DNA of 64,000 nt from contig CAWGTZ010000021.1 in assembly GCA_963825555.1 (NCBI GenBank), positions 31,124 through 95,123 of the forward strand. The letters run 5' to 3'. How positions within the stretch are numbered: position 1 is the first letter of the stretch; the number at the start of each line of letters is the position of its first letter. The notes below the pieces were generated by a model. It was given only the letters and a program-made list of their open reading frames with translations. It searched no databases and was not told the origin of the DNA. This DNA is from JAGVSR01 sp963825555 (GTDB lineage: Bacteria > Pseudomonadota > Alphaproteobacteria > Rhizobiales > Hyphomicrobiaceae). The position numbers were made by a program, and so were the translations under genes. Below, piece after piece: positions 25,732 to 33,403 of the stretch.

Positions 25732-26772
25732 CTACTGAAGAGAGGCCCGCTCGCCCTCGCGCAACTGGTGGCGCAGGGCGCTGGGCGGCATCTTGAACCA
25801 TCTGAGTGAGGCGCGCGTGAAGGCCGATAACTCGGAGAAGCCGAGCAGCAGGGCAATTTCGGTCAACGTGAGATCCGTGTCGCGCAGATAACCTTCGGCA
25901 AGCTGCTGCTTGGTGACCTGCAGAATGGCTTCAAAGCTAGTCCCGTCGGTCGCGAGACGCGACTGCAATGTGCGGGGAGAAATGTCGAGGAGGGCTGCGA
26001 TCGTATCCAGGGAGACGTCGCTCATTCCAAGCCGGGTCATGATAGCCCGCCGAACCTTCATGGCCGTGGGCGTTTCGGTCACGCGCTCCCTCAGAAGGCG
26101 GTCGCCGAGTTCCTTGATGAGTTCGAAGAGCCGTGGATCCGCATGTTGGTTCCGGCGCCCGAGCGTATCGACTGACATGACGATCCGGGTCATGGGACGA
26201 TCGAAGACGACCGGCGCCCCGATGAGGCGTTTTAGAACTCCCTTGCACGGGAGTTCCGCACAGGGGAACTCGACATGGTGCGGATTCCAGTTGCCTTCTG
26301 CAACGGCGCGCAGGCGCGAGATCGTAGCGCCCGCTGCGAAAAGGATATACTGCGTCGCCCGGCTTTGAAGAGACGGCGACAGCCGCCAGGAAAGTGACGC
26401 TTCCCCATCGGAGAACTCGAGTTCGATCGCGACGGGATGAATAACCAGCGAGAGATATCGAATGGTCACGCGCAGCGCGTCTTCTACAGTCGCCGCATTC
26501 ATTAGGAGATAGCCGTAAGCGCCGGTCGCGCTTGCGGGAAACTCTTCCGCCCACTCCGCACCGAAGCAGGGCGACTTCGTCAGCCCCGCCGCTGCATCAA
26601 AGATCGCAATGACCTGATTGAGCGGGACCTCTTTGTGGTCGGCGGGATCGACATCTTCAAAGGTTAACCCTGCCGCACTCAATACATCGTCATAGTTGAC
26701 GCCTCGGGACGCGAGAAACGCACCAATTCCGGCGAGTACGCCCGATGTCACAAACGGGCCAAAATCGGCCAT
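25732..26772 (-). CDS. AraC-family transcriptional regulator with Arabinose_bd-type N-domain
   Basis: 346 residues. The N-terminal 190 residues resemble the ligand-binding domain found in OruR/ArgR-like AraC regulators (GAYGYLLMNAATVEDALRVTIRYLSLV). The C-terminal 100 residues carry two helix-turn-helix segments (SLDTIAALLDISPRTLQSRLATDG and LTEIALLLGFSELSAFTRASLRWF). It probably controls a nearby catabolic gene or a distant target; the ligand is unknown. It is divergent from the MarR-type gene across 215 bp, so mutual control is possible. Confidence 0.85.
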   Translation of the reverse strand: MADFGPFVTSGVLAGIGAFLASRGVNYDDVLSAAGLTFEDVDPADHKEVPLNQVIAIFDAAAGLTKSPCFGAEWAEEFPASATGAYGYLLMNAATVEDALRVTIRYLSLVIHPVAIELEFSDGEASLSWRLSPSLQSRATQYILFAAGATISRLRAVAEGNWNPHHVEFPCAELPCKGVLKRLIGAPVVFDRPMTRIVMSVDTLGRRNQHADPRLFELIKELGDRLLRERVTETPTAMKVRRAIMTRLGMSDVSLDTIAALLDISPRTLQSRLATDGTSFEAILQVTKQQLAEGYLRDTDLTLTEIALLLGFSELSAFTRASLRWFKMPPSALRHQLREGERASLQ

Positions 26773-26987
26773 ATCACACCATTGTATCGATCATACTGCC
26801 AAAAGATCTTCAGAAAACTCATGGATTTATGAGGCATTTCTGAACTTCCGGTCAAATCCCTTCATCGCCGGTCAAGCAAGAATTTCGAGACGCGGCTAGA
26901 CATAGCCCAACGCCGTGTGCGTGACGAGCAGCTGTGCGTACACCGGCCGGCCCCCACTTCAAGAAAAATTTTTTCGAGGAAAACGTC

Positions 26988-27449
26988 ATGATGAACGCTC
27001 CGATAAAACTCGTTTCAAATAGTGCCACGCATCTTCTGCACCGCGCCGGGCAGCAGGCGGAAGACCTGTTCGCCCGTTCTATTGGAGAGCTGGGAATTAC
27101 CGCCAGGCAATTCGTGGTGCTCTCGGTGGTCGACGGTCTCGACGATCCAAGCCAGACCTCGCTGTGCGAAATATCCGGAATCGATCGTTCGACGCTAGCC
27201 GACATCGTGCGCCGGCTTGTGACGCGGGGGCTGTTGTCGCGCCGGCGTACACGGCAGGATGCTCGGATGTATGCCGTCAGGATCACCCCGGAAGGCAAGG
27301 AGATCCTCGAGAAGGCACTTCCGATCGCCGAGCAGGTCGATGCGACGCTCCTGGGTGGGTTGACCCCTGAACAGCGTGAGCAGTTCGCCGCCTTATTGCA
27401 GAAGATCGTGTCGCGCACCACGGCGGCGACAAGCCCGTCCAACGCGTAA
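26988..27449 (+). CDS. MarR-family transcriptional regulator
   Basis: 153 residues from the ATG at 26988 (GAGGAAAACG upstream). Winged-helix features are ITARQFVVLSVVDGLDDPSQTSLCEISGIDRSTLADIVRRLVTRGLLSRRRTRQDARMYAVRITPEGKEILEKA, that is, the recognition helix and the charged wing (RRRTRQDARMYAV). MarR proteins are dimeric repressors released by small phenolic ligands or oxidation. A terminator follows immediately and no obvious target operon lies downstream, so it may regulate itself or the AraC-type gene. Confidence 0.87.
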   Translation: MMNAPIKLVSNSATHLLHRAGQQAEDLFARSIGELGITARQFVVLSVVDGLDDPSQTSLCEISGIDRSTLADIVRRLVTRGLLSRRRTRQDARMYAVRITPEGKEILEKALPIAEQVDATLLGGLTPEQREQFAALLQKIVSRTTAATSPSNA

Positions 27450-27457
27450 GGCAAATA

Positions 27458-27504
27458 TGGGGGCGGCGCCTCGAGGTCGAGGGACCTTTAGGGCGCCGCC
27501 CCCA
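27458..27504 (+). terminator. 13-bp stem terminator after the MarR gene
   Basis: TGGGGGCGGCGCC (27458-27470) pairs with GGCGCCGCCCCCA (27492-27504), with a 21-nt loop, followed by TGACGTTTCTCTT. Confidence 0.65.
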
Positions 27505-27625
27505 TGACGTTTCTCTTCGCCCAGCAATCCACCTCCGGGCAGGGGGTAGTCAGTGGCGCGGCCTCACCTTTCAAGTCTGAGAGGGGGCTGGCCTTCCAGG
27601 ACAATCGGCCTATAGTCCGGCCCGC

Positions 27626-30619
27626 ATGAAGACGGCCAAGCCCCCCCCGCAGAACACATCCAGCCCCTCCGCCGGCGGGACCCACGAGCAGGTTCCGATC
27701 GTGAAGGGCAGCCATGTCTACCTGATCGACGGTTCCGGCTACATCTTTCGTGCCTTCCATGCCCTGCCGCCGCTGACGCGGCCCTCCGACGGTCTGCCCG
27801 TCGGGGCGGTGCACGGCTTCTGCAACATGCTCTGGAAGCTGTTGCAAGAATTGAAGGCCTCCGAGGCGCCAACCCATCTCGCCGTGATCTTCGATGCGGG
27901 CCGGGAGACGTTTCGCAACAAGATCTATGACAAGTATAAGGCCAATCGCCCACCCCCGCCGGAGGAACTGGTGCCCCAGTTTCCGCTGATCCGCGATGCG
28001 GTGCGCGCCTTCAGCGTGCCGTCCATCGAACAGGATGGCTACGAGGCCGATGACCTTATCGCCACCTATGCCAAGGATGTCATCGAGCAAGGCGGTAGCG
28101 TCACCATCGTCTCTTCCGACAAAGACTTGATGCAACTCATTCGTCCCGGCGTCGACATGTTCGATGGGATGAAAGCCAAGCGGATCGGGCCCGACGAGGT
28201 GAGGGAGAAGTTCGGCGTGCTGCCGGACAAGGTCGTTGATGTACAGGCTCTCGCCGGCGACTCGACCGACAATGTTCCCGGCGTCCCTGGTATCGGCGTG
28301 AAGACGGCAGCCGAACTCATCAACGACTACGGTGACCTGGACACGCTTCTTTCGCGCGCCGACGAGATCAAGCAGCCGAAGCGGCGCGAGAAGCTGATCG
28401 AATTCGCGGAGCAGGCCCGGATTTCGCGCGAACTCGTGAAGTTGAAGGACGATGTCCCGGACGCCGTTCCGGTCGAGACGTTCGGCGTATGCGATCCCGA
28501 TCCCGAGCGGCTGATCGCATTTCTGCGCTCCATGGAGTTCAATACGCTGACGCGCCGCATCGCGGAGAAACTCGGGGTAGATGCCCCGCCCCCGCTCGAT
28601 GTCTCCGTTGGCGCCTCAGTGGCAACCTCGAAAGGCCAACCGGCCGCTACCGCATCAAAGCCAGCCGGTGGTGGGGGTGCCGGGTCGCCAGCGGCGGCAG
28701 TTGAAGCCGCGCGGCATGCAGCCCGAAACGTGAAATTCGATCGGTCTGCTTACGCGACCGTTACGACATTGGAAGACCTAGACGCATGGATCGCGCGGGC
28801 ACGCAAGGCCGGCCGCGTCGCGTTCGACACCGAGACAACGAGCCTCGATGCGTTGTCAGCCGACCTCGTCGGGTTCTCGCTGGCGGTTCAACCGGGCGAG
28901 GCGTGCTATGTGCCGCTGGGGCATGGCGCCGGCGGTGGAGATCTCTTCGGCGAAGGCGCGGCTGCGCCGTCGCAGATCCCGCTTCGCGAAGCGCTGGAAC
29001 GCCTGAAGCCGCTGCTGGAAGACGGTGCAACCCTCAAGATCGGGCAGAACATCAAATATGACGCTTTGGTGCTTGCGCAGCACGGACTTGCAATCGCGCC
29101 TTTCGACGACACGATGCTCATGTCGTATGCGCTCGACGCCGGCCGTGGCGGACACGGCATGGACGAAATGGCGGAGCGTCATCTCGGACACGTGTGCATC
29201 TCATTCAACGAAGTGATTGCTCATGCGCCGGGAGCCAAAAAGTCTGCCAAGTCCTTTGCGGATGTGCCGGTCGATAAGGCCACGGAATACGCTGCAGAGG
29301 ACGCGGACGTGACGCTTCGGCTCTGGATGATGTTGAGGCCACGGCTGGCGGCGGAGCGCGTTGTTACTGTTTACGAGACGTTGGAGCGGCCGTTGTTGCC
29401 TGTCATCGTTGCCATGGAGCGCGACGGCATCAAAGTGGATCGCGATATCCTATCCCGGCTTTCTGGCACGTTCGCGCAGCGCGCTGGTGAACTTAAGTCG
29501 CTGGTCCACGAACTCGCCGGACACAAGTTCAACCTGGCCTCACCCAAGCAGCTCGGCGAATTTCTGTTCGACACGCTGAAGCTGCCGGGCGGCAAGAAGA
29601 CGAAGACAGGCCAATGGGAGACCCGTGCGGGGCTGCTTGACGATCTGGCGGCCAACGAGGAACTGCCGGAGGATGCGCGTCGGTTGATCGATACCATGCT
29701 GCAGTGGCGCCAGCTTACGAAGCTGCGCTCTACCTATACCGACGCGCTGCCTGGATTCATTCAAGAGGCGACGGGGCGTATCCACACGAGTTATGCGCTA
29801 GCCGCCACCACGACGGGCCGGCTGGCTTCATCTGATCCGAATCTCCAGAATATTCCGATCCGCACCAAAGAAGGCCGCGAAATTCGCACGGCCTTCATCG
29901 CCGAGCGCGGCAAGACGCTGGTCTCCGCAGATTACTCGCAGATCGAGCTGCGTGTACTCGCCCACATCGCCGATATCCCGCAACTGAAAAAGGCATTCTC
30001 CGACGGCCTGGATATTCACGCAATGACGGCGAGCGAGATGTTCGGCGTGCCATTGAAGGAGATGACGAGCGAGGTGCGGCGCCGGGCCAAGGCGATCAAC
30101 TTCGGTATTATCTACGGTATCTCTCCCTTCGGCCTTGCCAATCAACTCGGCATCAGCCGCGAAGAGGCCGGTGCCTACATCAAGACTTACTTCGAGCGCT
30201 TTCCGGGTATCCGCGACTACATGGATGAAACAAAGAAGGCGGCGCACGCTAACGGCTATGTCGAGACCATTTTCGGCCGGCGCATCCATTACCCGGAGAT
30301 CAATACCAAGAACCCCTCGATGCGCGGTTTCCTGGAGCGTGCCGCGATCAATGCTCCGATCCAGGGCTCAGCGGCCGACATTATTCGACGGGCCATGATC
30401 CGCATGCCCGACGCGCTGGCCGAGGGAGGGCTCGATGATGCGCGCATGCTGCTTCAGGTTCACGACGAACTTGTTTTCGAGGTACCTGCCGGAAAGGCGG
30501 AATTACTCATCAAGCTGGCGCGCCGTGTGATGGAGTGCGCCTCGGAGCCGGCCGTCAAACTCTCGGTGCCGATCCACGTGGACGCCAAGGCCGCCGACAA
30601 CTGGGAGGCGGCGCATTGA
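27626..30619 (+). CDS. polA: DNA polymerase I
   Basis: A full-length 997-residue enzyme. The N-terminal 5'-nuclease domain is shown by HVYLIDGSGYIFRAFHALPPL, EADDLIATYAK and the GDSTDNVPGVPGIGVKTAAELI helix-hairpin-helix. The middle 3'-5' exonuclease domain keeps its acidic motif (VAFDTETTSLDALSADLVGFSLAV), so proofreading is probably active. The polymerase domain has ADYSQIELRVLAHI (motif A), RRRAKAINFGIIYGISPFGLA (motif B) and LLQVHDELVFEV (motif C). It fills gaps in repair and removes Okazaki primers. Confidence 0.97.
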   Translation: MKTAKPPPQNTSSPSAGGTHEQVPIVKGSHVYLIDGSGYIFRAFHALPPLTRPSDGLPVGAVHGFCNMLWKLLQELKASEAPTHLAVIFDAGRETFRNKIYDKYKANRPPPPEELVPQFPLIRDAVRAFSVPSIEQDGYEADDLIATYAKDVIEQGGSVTIVSSDKDLMQLIRPGVDMFDGMKAKRIGPDEVREKFGVLPDKVVDVQALAGDSTDNVPGVPGIGVKTAAELINDYGDLDTLLSRADEIKQPKRREKLIEFAEQARISRELVKLKDDVPDAVPVETFGVCDPDPERLIAFLRSMEFNTLTRRIAEKLGVDAPPPLDVSVGASVATSKGQPAATASKPAGGGGAGSPAAAVEAARHAARNVKFDRSAYATVTTLEDLDAWIARARKAGRVAFDTETTSLDALSADLVGFSLAVQPGEACYVPLGHGAGGGDLFGEGAAAPSQIPLREALERLKPLLEDGATLKIGQNIKYDALVLAQHGLAIAPFDDTMLMSYALDAGRGGHGMDEMAERHLGHVCISFNEVIAHAPGAKKSAKSFADVPVDKATEYAAEDADVTLRLWMMLRPRLAAERVVTVYETLERPLLPVIVAMERDGIKVDRDILSRLSGTFAQRAGELKSLVHELAGHKFNLASPKQLGEFLFDTLKLPGGKKTKTGQWETRAGLLDDLAANEELPEDARRLIDTMLQWRQLTKLRSTYTDALPGFIQEATGRIHTSYALAATTTGRLASSDPNLQNIPIRTKEGREIRTAFIAERGKTLVSADYSQIELRVLAHIADIPQLKKAFSDGLDIHAMTASEMFGVPLKEMTSEVRRRAKAINFGIIYGISPFGLANQLGISREEAGAYIKTYFERFPGIRDYMDETKKAAHANGYVETIFGRRIHYPEINTKNPSMRGFLERAAINAPIQGSAADIIRRAMIRMPDALAEGGLDDARMLLQVHDELVFEVPAGKAELLIKLARRVMECASEPAVKLSVPIHVDAKAADNWEAAH

Positions 30620-30672
30620 GTCATGGCGATCAGAATTTCCTTCCTCTGCAATCATGAAATCTGATCGGCAGA

Positions 30673-30692
30673 TCACGAACTTGCGATTTGTA
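30673..30692 (+). promoter_or_regulatory. conserved upstream element of pqqA copy 1
   Basis: TCACGAACTTGCGATTTGTA, 100 bp before the first pqqA ATG. The same block (TCACGA, two variable bases, TTGCGATTTGTA) precedes the other two pqqA copies. Conservation amid divergent flanks suggests a promoter or activator site. Confidence 0.55.
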
Positions 30693-30772
30693 TGTGTGCA
30701 GGGCGGCCGGTACAAAGTTTCCATTCGGAGCCGGTTGGAGATCCCGGCGACGCAAATTGGAGGAGATAGATC

Positions 30773-30862
30773 ATGAAGACCTGGACCAAGCCCGCTGTTC
30801 GTGAGCAGGAAGTCGGCCTCGAGGTTACCTCGTACCTGCCGGCCGAGATCGACGTTATCTAA
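30773..30862 (+). CDS. pqqA: PQQ precursor peptide PqqA, copy 1
   Basis: A 29-residue peptide beginning MKTWTKPAVREQEVGLEV. It carries the PqqA signature Glu17-x3-Tyr21, the two residues that PqqE cross-links to make pyrroloquinoline quinone. AATTGGAGGAGATAGATC upstream gives a strong ribosome site. It is monocistronic, with its own terminator at 30888-30919. The protein sequence is identical in all three copies. No pqqBCDE genes lie in the window, so the maturation enzymes must be elsewhere. Confidence 0.95.
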   Translation: MKTWTKPAVREQEVGLEVTSYLPAEIDVI

Positions 30863-30887
30863 CGTCTCTCGCTCTAGCGAATTTGAG

Positions 30888-30926
30888 AACGCGGCGGTTG
30901 CTCTTGCAACCGCCGCGTTTCTCTTT
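30888..30926 (+). terminator. intrinsic terminator of pqqA copy 1
   Basis: AACGCGGCGGTTGC pairs with GCAACCGCCGCGTT (30888-30919) around TCTT, followed by TCTCTTT. Confidence 0.85.
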
Positions 30927-31056
30927 CCTGGAGCCTGATGAGAATGTTTACGCTCGCAGAGATAGTCGAACGCACCCCCGGAGAAGGCGTTTTCGCAAAC
31001 ATCCCGTTGACGCATCAGACCAGGCGCGAAGGCACATCAGGGTTTCTTATTGCTGA

Positions 31057-31076
31057 TCACGAGATTGCGATTTGTA
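31057..31076 (+). promoter_or_regulatory. conserved upstream element of pqqA copy 2
   Basis: TCACGAGATTGCGATTTGTA, 92 bp before the ATG of copy 2. A second shared word, GCACATCAGGGT, lies 25 bp further upstream (31032-31043) and recurs before copy 3. Confidence 0.55.
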
Positions 31077-31148
31077 GTTATCGAGGCTGGCGGGTATTCT
31101 TCTCTACATCGGGGTTGGAGTTTCCGCCCCAACTGGAGGAGATAGATC

Positions 31149-31238
31149 ATGAAGACCTGGACCAAGCCCGCCGTTCGTGAGCAGGAAGTCGGCCTCGAGG
31201 TTACCTCGTACCTGCCGGCCGAGATCGACGTTATCTAA
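31149..31238 (+). CDS. pqqA: PQQ precursor peptide PqqA, copy 2
   Basis: It encodes the same 29 residues as copy 1, with Glu17 and Tyr21. AACTGGAGGAGATAGATC provides the ribosome site. It has its own upstream element (31057-31076) and terminator (31266-31304). An overlapping longer frame (30938-31180) reads into this gene in another phase and is not considered real. Confidence 0.95.
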   Translation: MKTWTKPAVREQEVGLEVTSYLPAEIDVI

Positions 31239-31265
31239 CGTATCGATCTTCCGAGAGTTTTGAAG

Positions 31266-31304
31266 CGCGGTGGCTGCGGACGCAGCTGCCGCGTTTTCTT
31301 TTTT
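31266..31304 (+). terminator. intrinsic terminator of pqqA copy 2
   Basis: CGCGGTGGCTGCG (31266-31278) pairs with CGCAGCTGCCGCG (31281-31293), including two G-U pairs, followed by TTTTCTTTTTT. Confidence 0.85.
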
Positions 31305-31410
31305 CAGCGTTTCGTCAGAGGTCTGGACCTATCTCAAGTTTGAGGCTTGCAGGTCCTGCCGCGCACATCAGGGTACCATTAACAGATGATAAGACACTCT
31401 GATGACGATC

Positions 31411-31430
31411 TCACGAAATTGCGATTTGTA
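31411..31430 (+). promoter_or_regulatory. conserved upstream element of pqqA copy 3
   Basis: TCACGAAATTGCGATTTGTA, 94 bp before the ATG of copy 3. GCACATCAGGGT is also found at 31363-31374. Confidence 0.55.
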
Positions 31431-31504
31431 GTTATGGTTGCGAGCCCCTATTAGTAATTCACCTGACGGCAAGTATGCCGAAGGGCAATTGGAGGAACTA
31501 AATC

Positions 31505-31594
31505 ATGAAGACCTGGACCAAGCCCGCCGTTCGCGAGCAGGAAGTCGGCCTCGAGGTTACCTCGTACCTGCCGGCTGAGATCGACGTTATCTAA
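31505..31594 (+). CDS. pqqA: PQQ precursor peptide PqqA, copy 3
   Basis: It encodes the identical 29-residue precursor (Glu17, Tyr21), with silent differences from copies 1 and 2 (for example GCT instead of GCC). The ribosome site is AATTGGAGGAACTAAATC. Its own terminator lies at 31624-31645. It is followed after 139 bp by a beta-solenoid protein gene in the same direction. Confidence 0.95.
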   Translation: MKTWTKPAVREQEVGLEVTSYLPAEIDVI

Positions 31595-31623
31595 CGTCGT
31601 TCCGCTCAAGCGGTTTAACGGTG

Positions 31624-31653
31624 CGGCGGCCCCTTTGGGCCGCCGTTACTGTT
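31624..31653 (+). terminator. terminator hairpin of pqqA copy 3
   Basis: CGGCGGCCC (31624-31632) pairs with GGGCCGCCG (31637-31645), followed by TTACTGTTT. The T-run is weaker than those of the other two copies, so some readthrough is possible. Confidence 0.7.
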
Positions 31654-31733
31654 TGGGGTGCTCTGTTCTCGATCCTGTTTAGCCCGTTTGCTAGGGTGAC
31701 GATTCGAGGGATGGTGAGCAGAAAGCCAAAACC

Positions 31734-32387
31734 ATGACACGGTTGCTCGACTTGGGAACGCTGTCGGACCTGCAGGACGTCGCGGCAGACTTCCAACGCC
31801 GGATCGAGGCTGCGGATCTGGCAGGCTGCGAGCCCTTCATCGAGTGGTCACAGCAGATACTCGTCGATCACCCTGAGCAGAAGGCCCTTGTGCTGCCGGT
31901 CGGCACCACCGTCGAGGGCGATCTCATTCTCGACAGCGATTGCGAGCCGTTTGCCTCTGGCGGGGTCAGCTGCATCGTGGCGAATGACGACTTCAAGGTG
32001 ACCGGCCGCATCCTCAATGCCGATCCGGAAGGGGGCCCCTCCTTGCTTGTCGCTGGAAATCTGGAGTCCGGTGACTTCTTCAAGGCGGCTTCTGGCATTG
32101 TCGTGATCGGGTCACTGACCGCCGCGGGACTTGTCGTCTGTGCTGGCGACAACGGTGCCCTGCTCGTGGGCGGGAACCTGAATGCCCGCGCCCTCATTGA
32201 TTGCGACCATGAGATCATCGTCATCGGCGATGTGCATGCGACAGTGGCGAGCGATGATCTGGGCAATATGCGCACCCTGCTCGTGCCGGAAGTGTTCGAT
32301 GAACCCGAAGACCCTTCAGATGAGTGGCCCGACGGAGACCTGATCCGTGAGCGCCTGCTGGAGGGCCTGCCCATACTGAAGGGCTAA
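31734..32387 (+). CDS. beta-solenoid (bactofilin-like) protein of unknown function
   Basis: 217 residues. From about residue 55 a repeating pattern of short hydrophobic strands separated by Gly-Asn/Asp turns is visible (VEGDLILDSD; LLVAGNLESG; IVVIGSLTAAG; LLVGGNLNARA; IIVIGDVHA), about 18-20 residues per turn. This suggests a right-handed beta-helix like bactofilins. The N-terminal 50 residues are helical and the C-terminus is acidic. No enzymatic motif is visible. It lies just downstream of the third pqqA. It could be a polymer-forming scaffold; I do not recognise a named family. Confidence 0.65.
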   Translation: MTRLLDLGTLSDLQDVAADFQRRIEAADLAGCEPFIEWSQQILVDHPEQKALVLPVGTTVEGDLILDSDCEPFASGGVSCIVANDDFKVTGRILNADPEGGPSLLVAGNLESGDFFKAASGIVVIGSLTAAGLVVCAGDNGALLVGGNLNARALIDCDHEIIVIGDVHATVASDDLGNMRTLLVPEVFDEPEDPSDEWPDGDLIRERLLEGLPILKG

Positions 32388-32410
32388 GCCTCCCAAAGGG
32401 ATGGATTGAT

Positions 32411-32959
32411 CTAGAGGGGTGTACCCTGGCCTTGCGCCGGAGGCTCGGGATCGGAGGGATCTTCATCTTCGGGAACGGAGCTGTCTGGAGATGTCGGGGG
32501 TTTATCCAGTCGCTCCACCCGCTCCTTGAATTTACGTACCATGCCTTCGATGTAATCGAAGAGTCGGTCCACGTCTTTCTCGGAAGGTATCTGTGCCTTG
32601 GGGGCGGGCGGGCCGGTATCGGGCGACATCGGCACCCCGTCTGCGCTTGGTGGCTTCAGTCCAAGCGCCTCCTCCATAAGCCGCATCTCGTTCTTGAGGT
32701 GCTTGTTCTCGGCTTCGAGTTTGGCGATCTCGTCGCGCAGGACCTGCTGGTCATCTGTCGCGGTCACGCACGTTAGACCCTTGTCTTCCGGGCTGCAGAT
32801 AGAAGTGACCCCCGTGATCGTGTCGAGCCGGACAACACGATCCTCGTTCAAGGGCAACATGGTGTAGCGGCCCGGTGCCTCTTGGGCGCAAACGGCCGTG
32901 CCGCCGAGCAGAACAAATACGAGAGCGGCAGCGCCTGTGCCGCGGACGGATTGGGGCAA
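32411..32959 (-). CDS. exported coiled-coil protein of unknown function
   Basis: 182 residues from a TTG at 32959 with GGAGG eight bases upstream; the frame begins at another TTG at 32974. A signal peptide (TGAAALVFVLLGGTAVCAQ-EA) is followed by a short periplasmic segment with two Cys residues. Next comes a coiled coil (LRDEIAKLEAENKHLKNEMRLMEEAL, about residues 75-105), a second helix (DVDRLFDYIEGMVRKFKERVERL) and a Pro/Asp-rich tail. The family is common in alphaproteobacteria but I do not know its role. It is divergent from the PodJ-like gene. Confidence 0.65.
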   Translation of the reverse strand: MPQSVRGTGAAALVFVLLGGTAVCAQEAPGRYTMLPLNEDRVVRLDTITGVTSICSPEDKGLTCVTATDDQQVLRDEIAKLEAENKHLKNEMRLMEEALGLKPPSADGVPMSPDTGPPAPKAQIPSEKDVDRLFDYIEGMVRKFKERVERLDKPPTSPDSSVPEDEDPSDPEPPAQGQGTPL

Positions 32960-33403
32960 GGTCTTATCCTCCAAAGCGTGCCGGACGGCACCGCGGCTGC
33001 GAAGGTACGGCCCTCGTGTGGCGAAACAATCGCAGCAACCGCGGCCTCTCTCATCCGATTTTGCAGCGGGACCGGCCCGAATCGGTGGGCTGCCAGGTCG
33101 CTAGCGAACGGGACCGGCCGTGGCACGCGCCCCGCGGACGGACATCCTCTTGCCCCGCCGGACCGACAAGCGACTGAAAATGCGAATAAAAAAAGAAACA
33201 TCAAATTTCGATACGCCGCTTAACCCGCCGTTTACTGCCGCCTGAGAGCTTGAGGGTCGAAGGGTCGTGATCTCGTCGCTCGTGAAGACCTGCAATGCGG
33301 TGCTGCCCTGTGCGCTCGGACCCGCCGGACCTCCGGTCTTCGATCGTCTTCGCCGCCGCCGGGCCCAGCCGTCGCCCCTAGGCGACCGAGGAATGAACGG
33401 ACA
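32960..33403. other. 444-bp divergent intergenic region
   Basis: It lies between the exported coiled-coil gene and the PodJ-like gene. No gene or strong hairpin is seen. An A-rich stretch (GAATAAAAAAAGAAAC, near 33183) stands out in otherwise GC-rich sequence and may mark a promoter. Confidence 0.35.

Noticed and set aside
30938..31180. An 80-codon frame ending inside the second pqqA
   Set aside because: It reads through the upstream element, ribosome site and start of pqqA in another phase and has no ribosome site.
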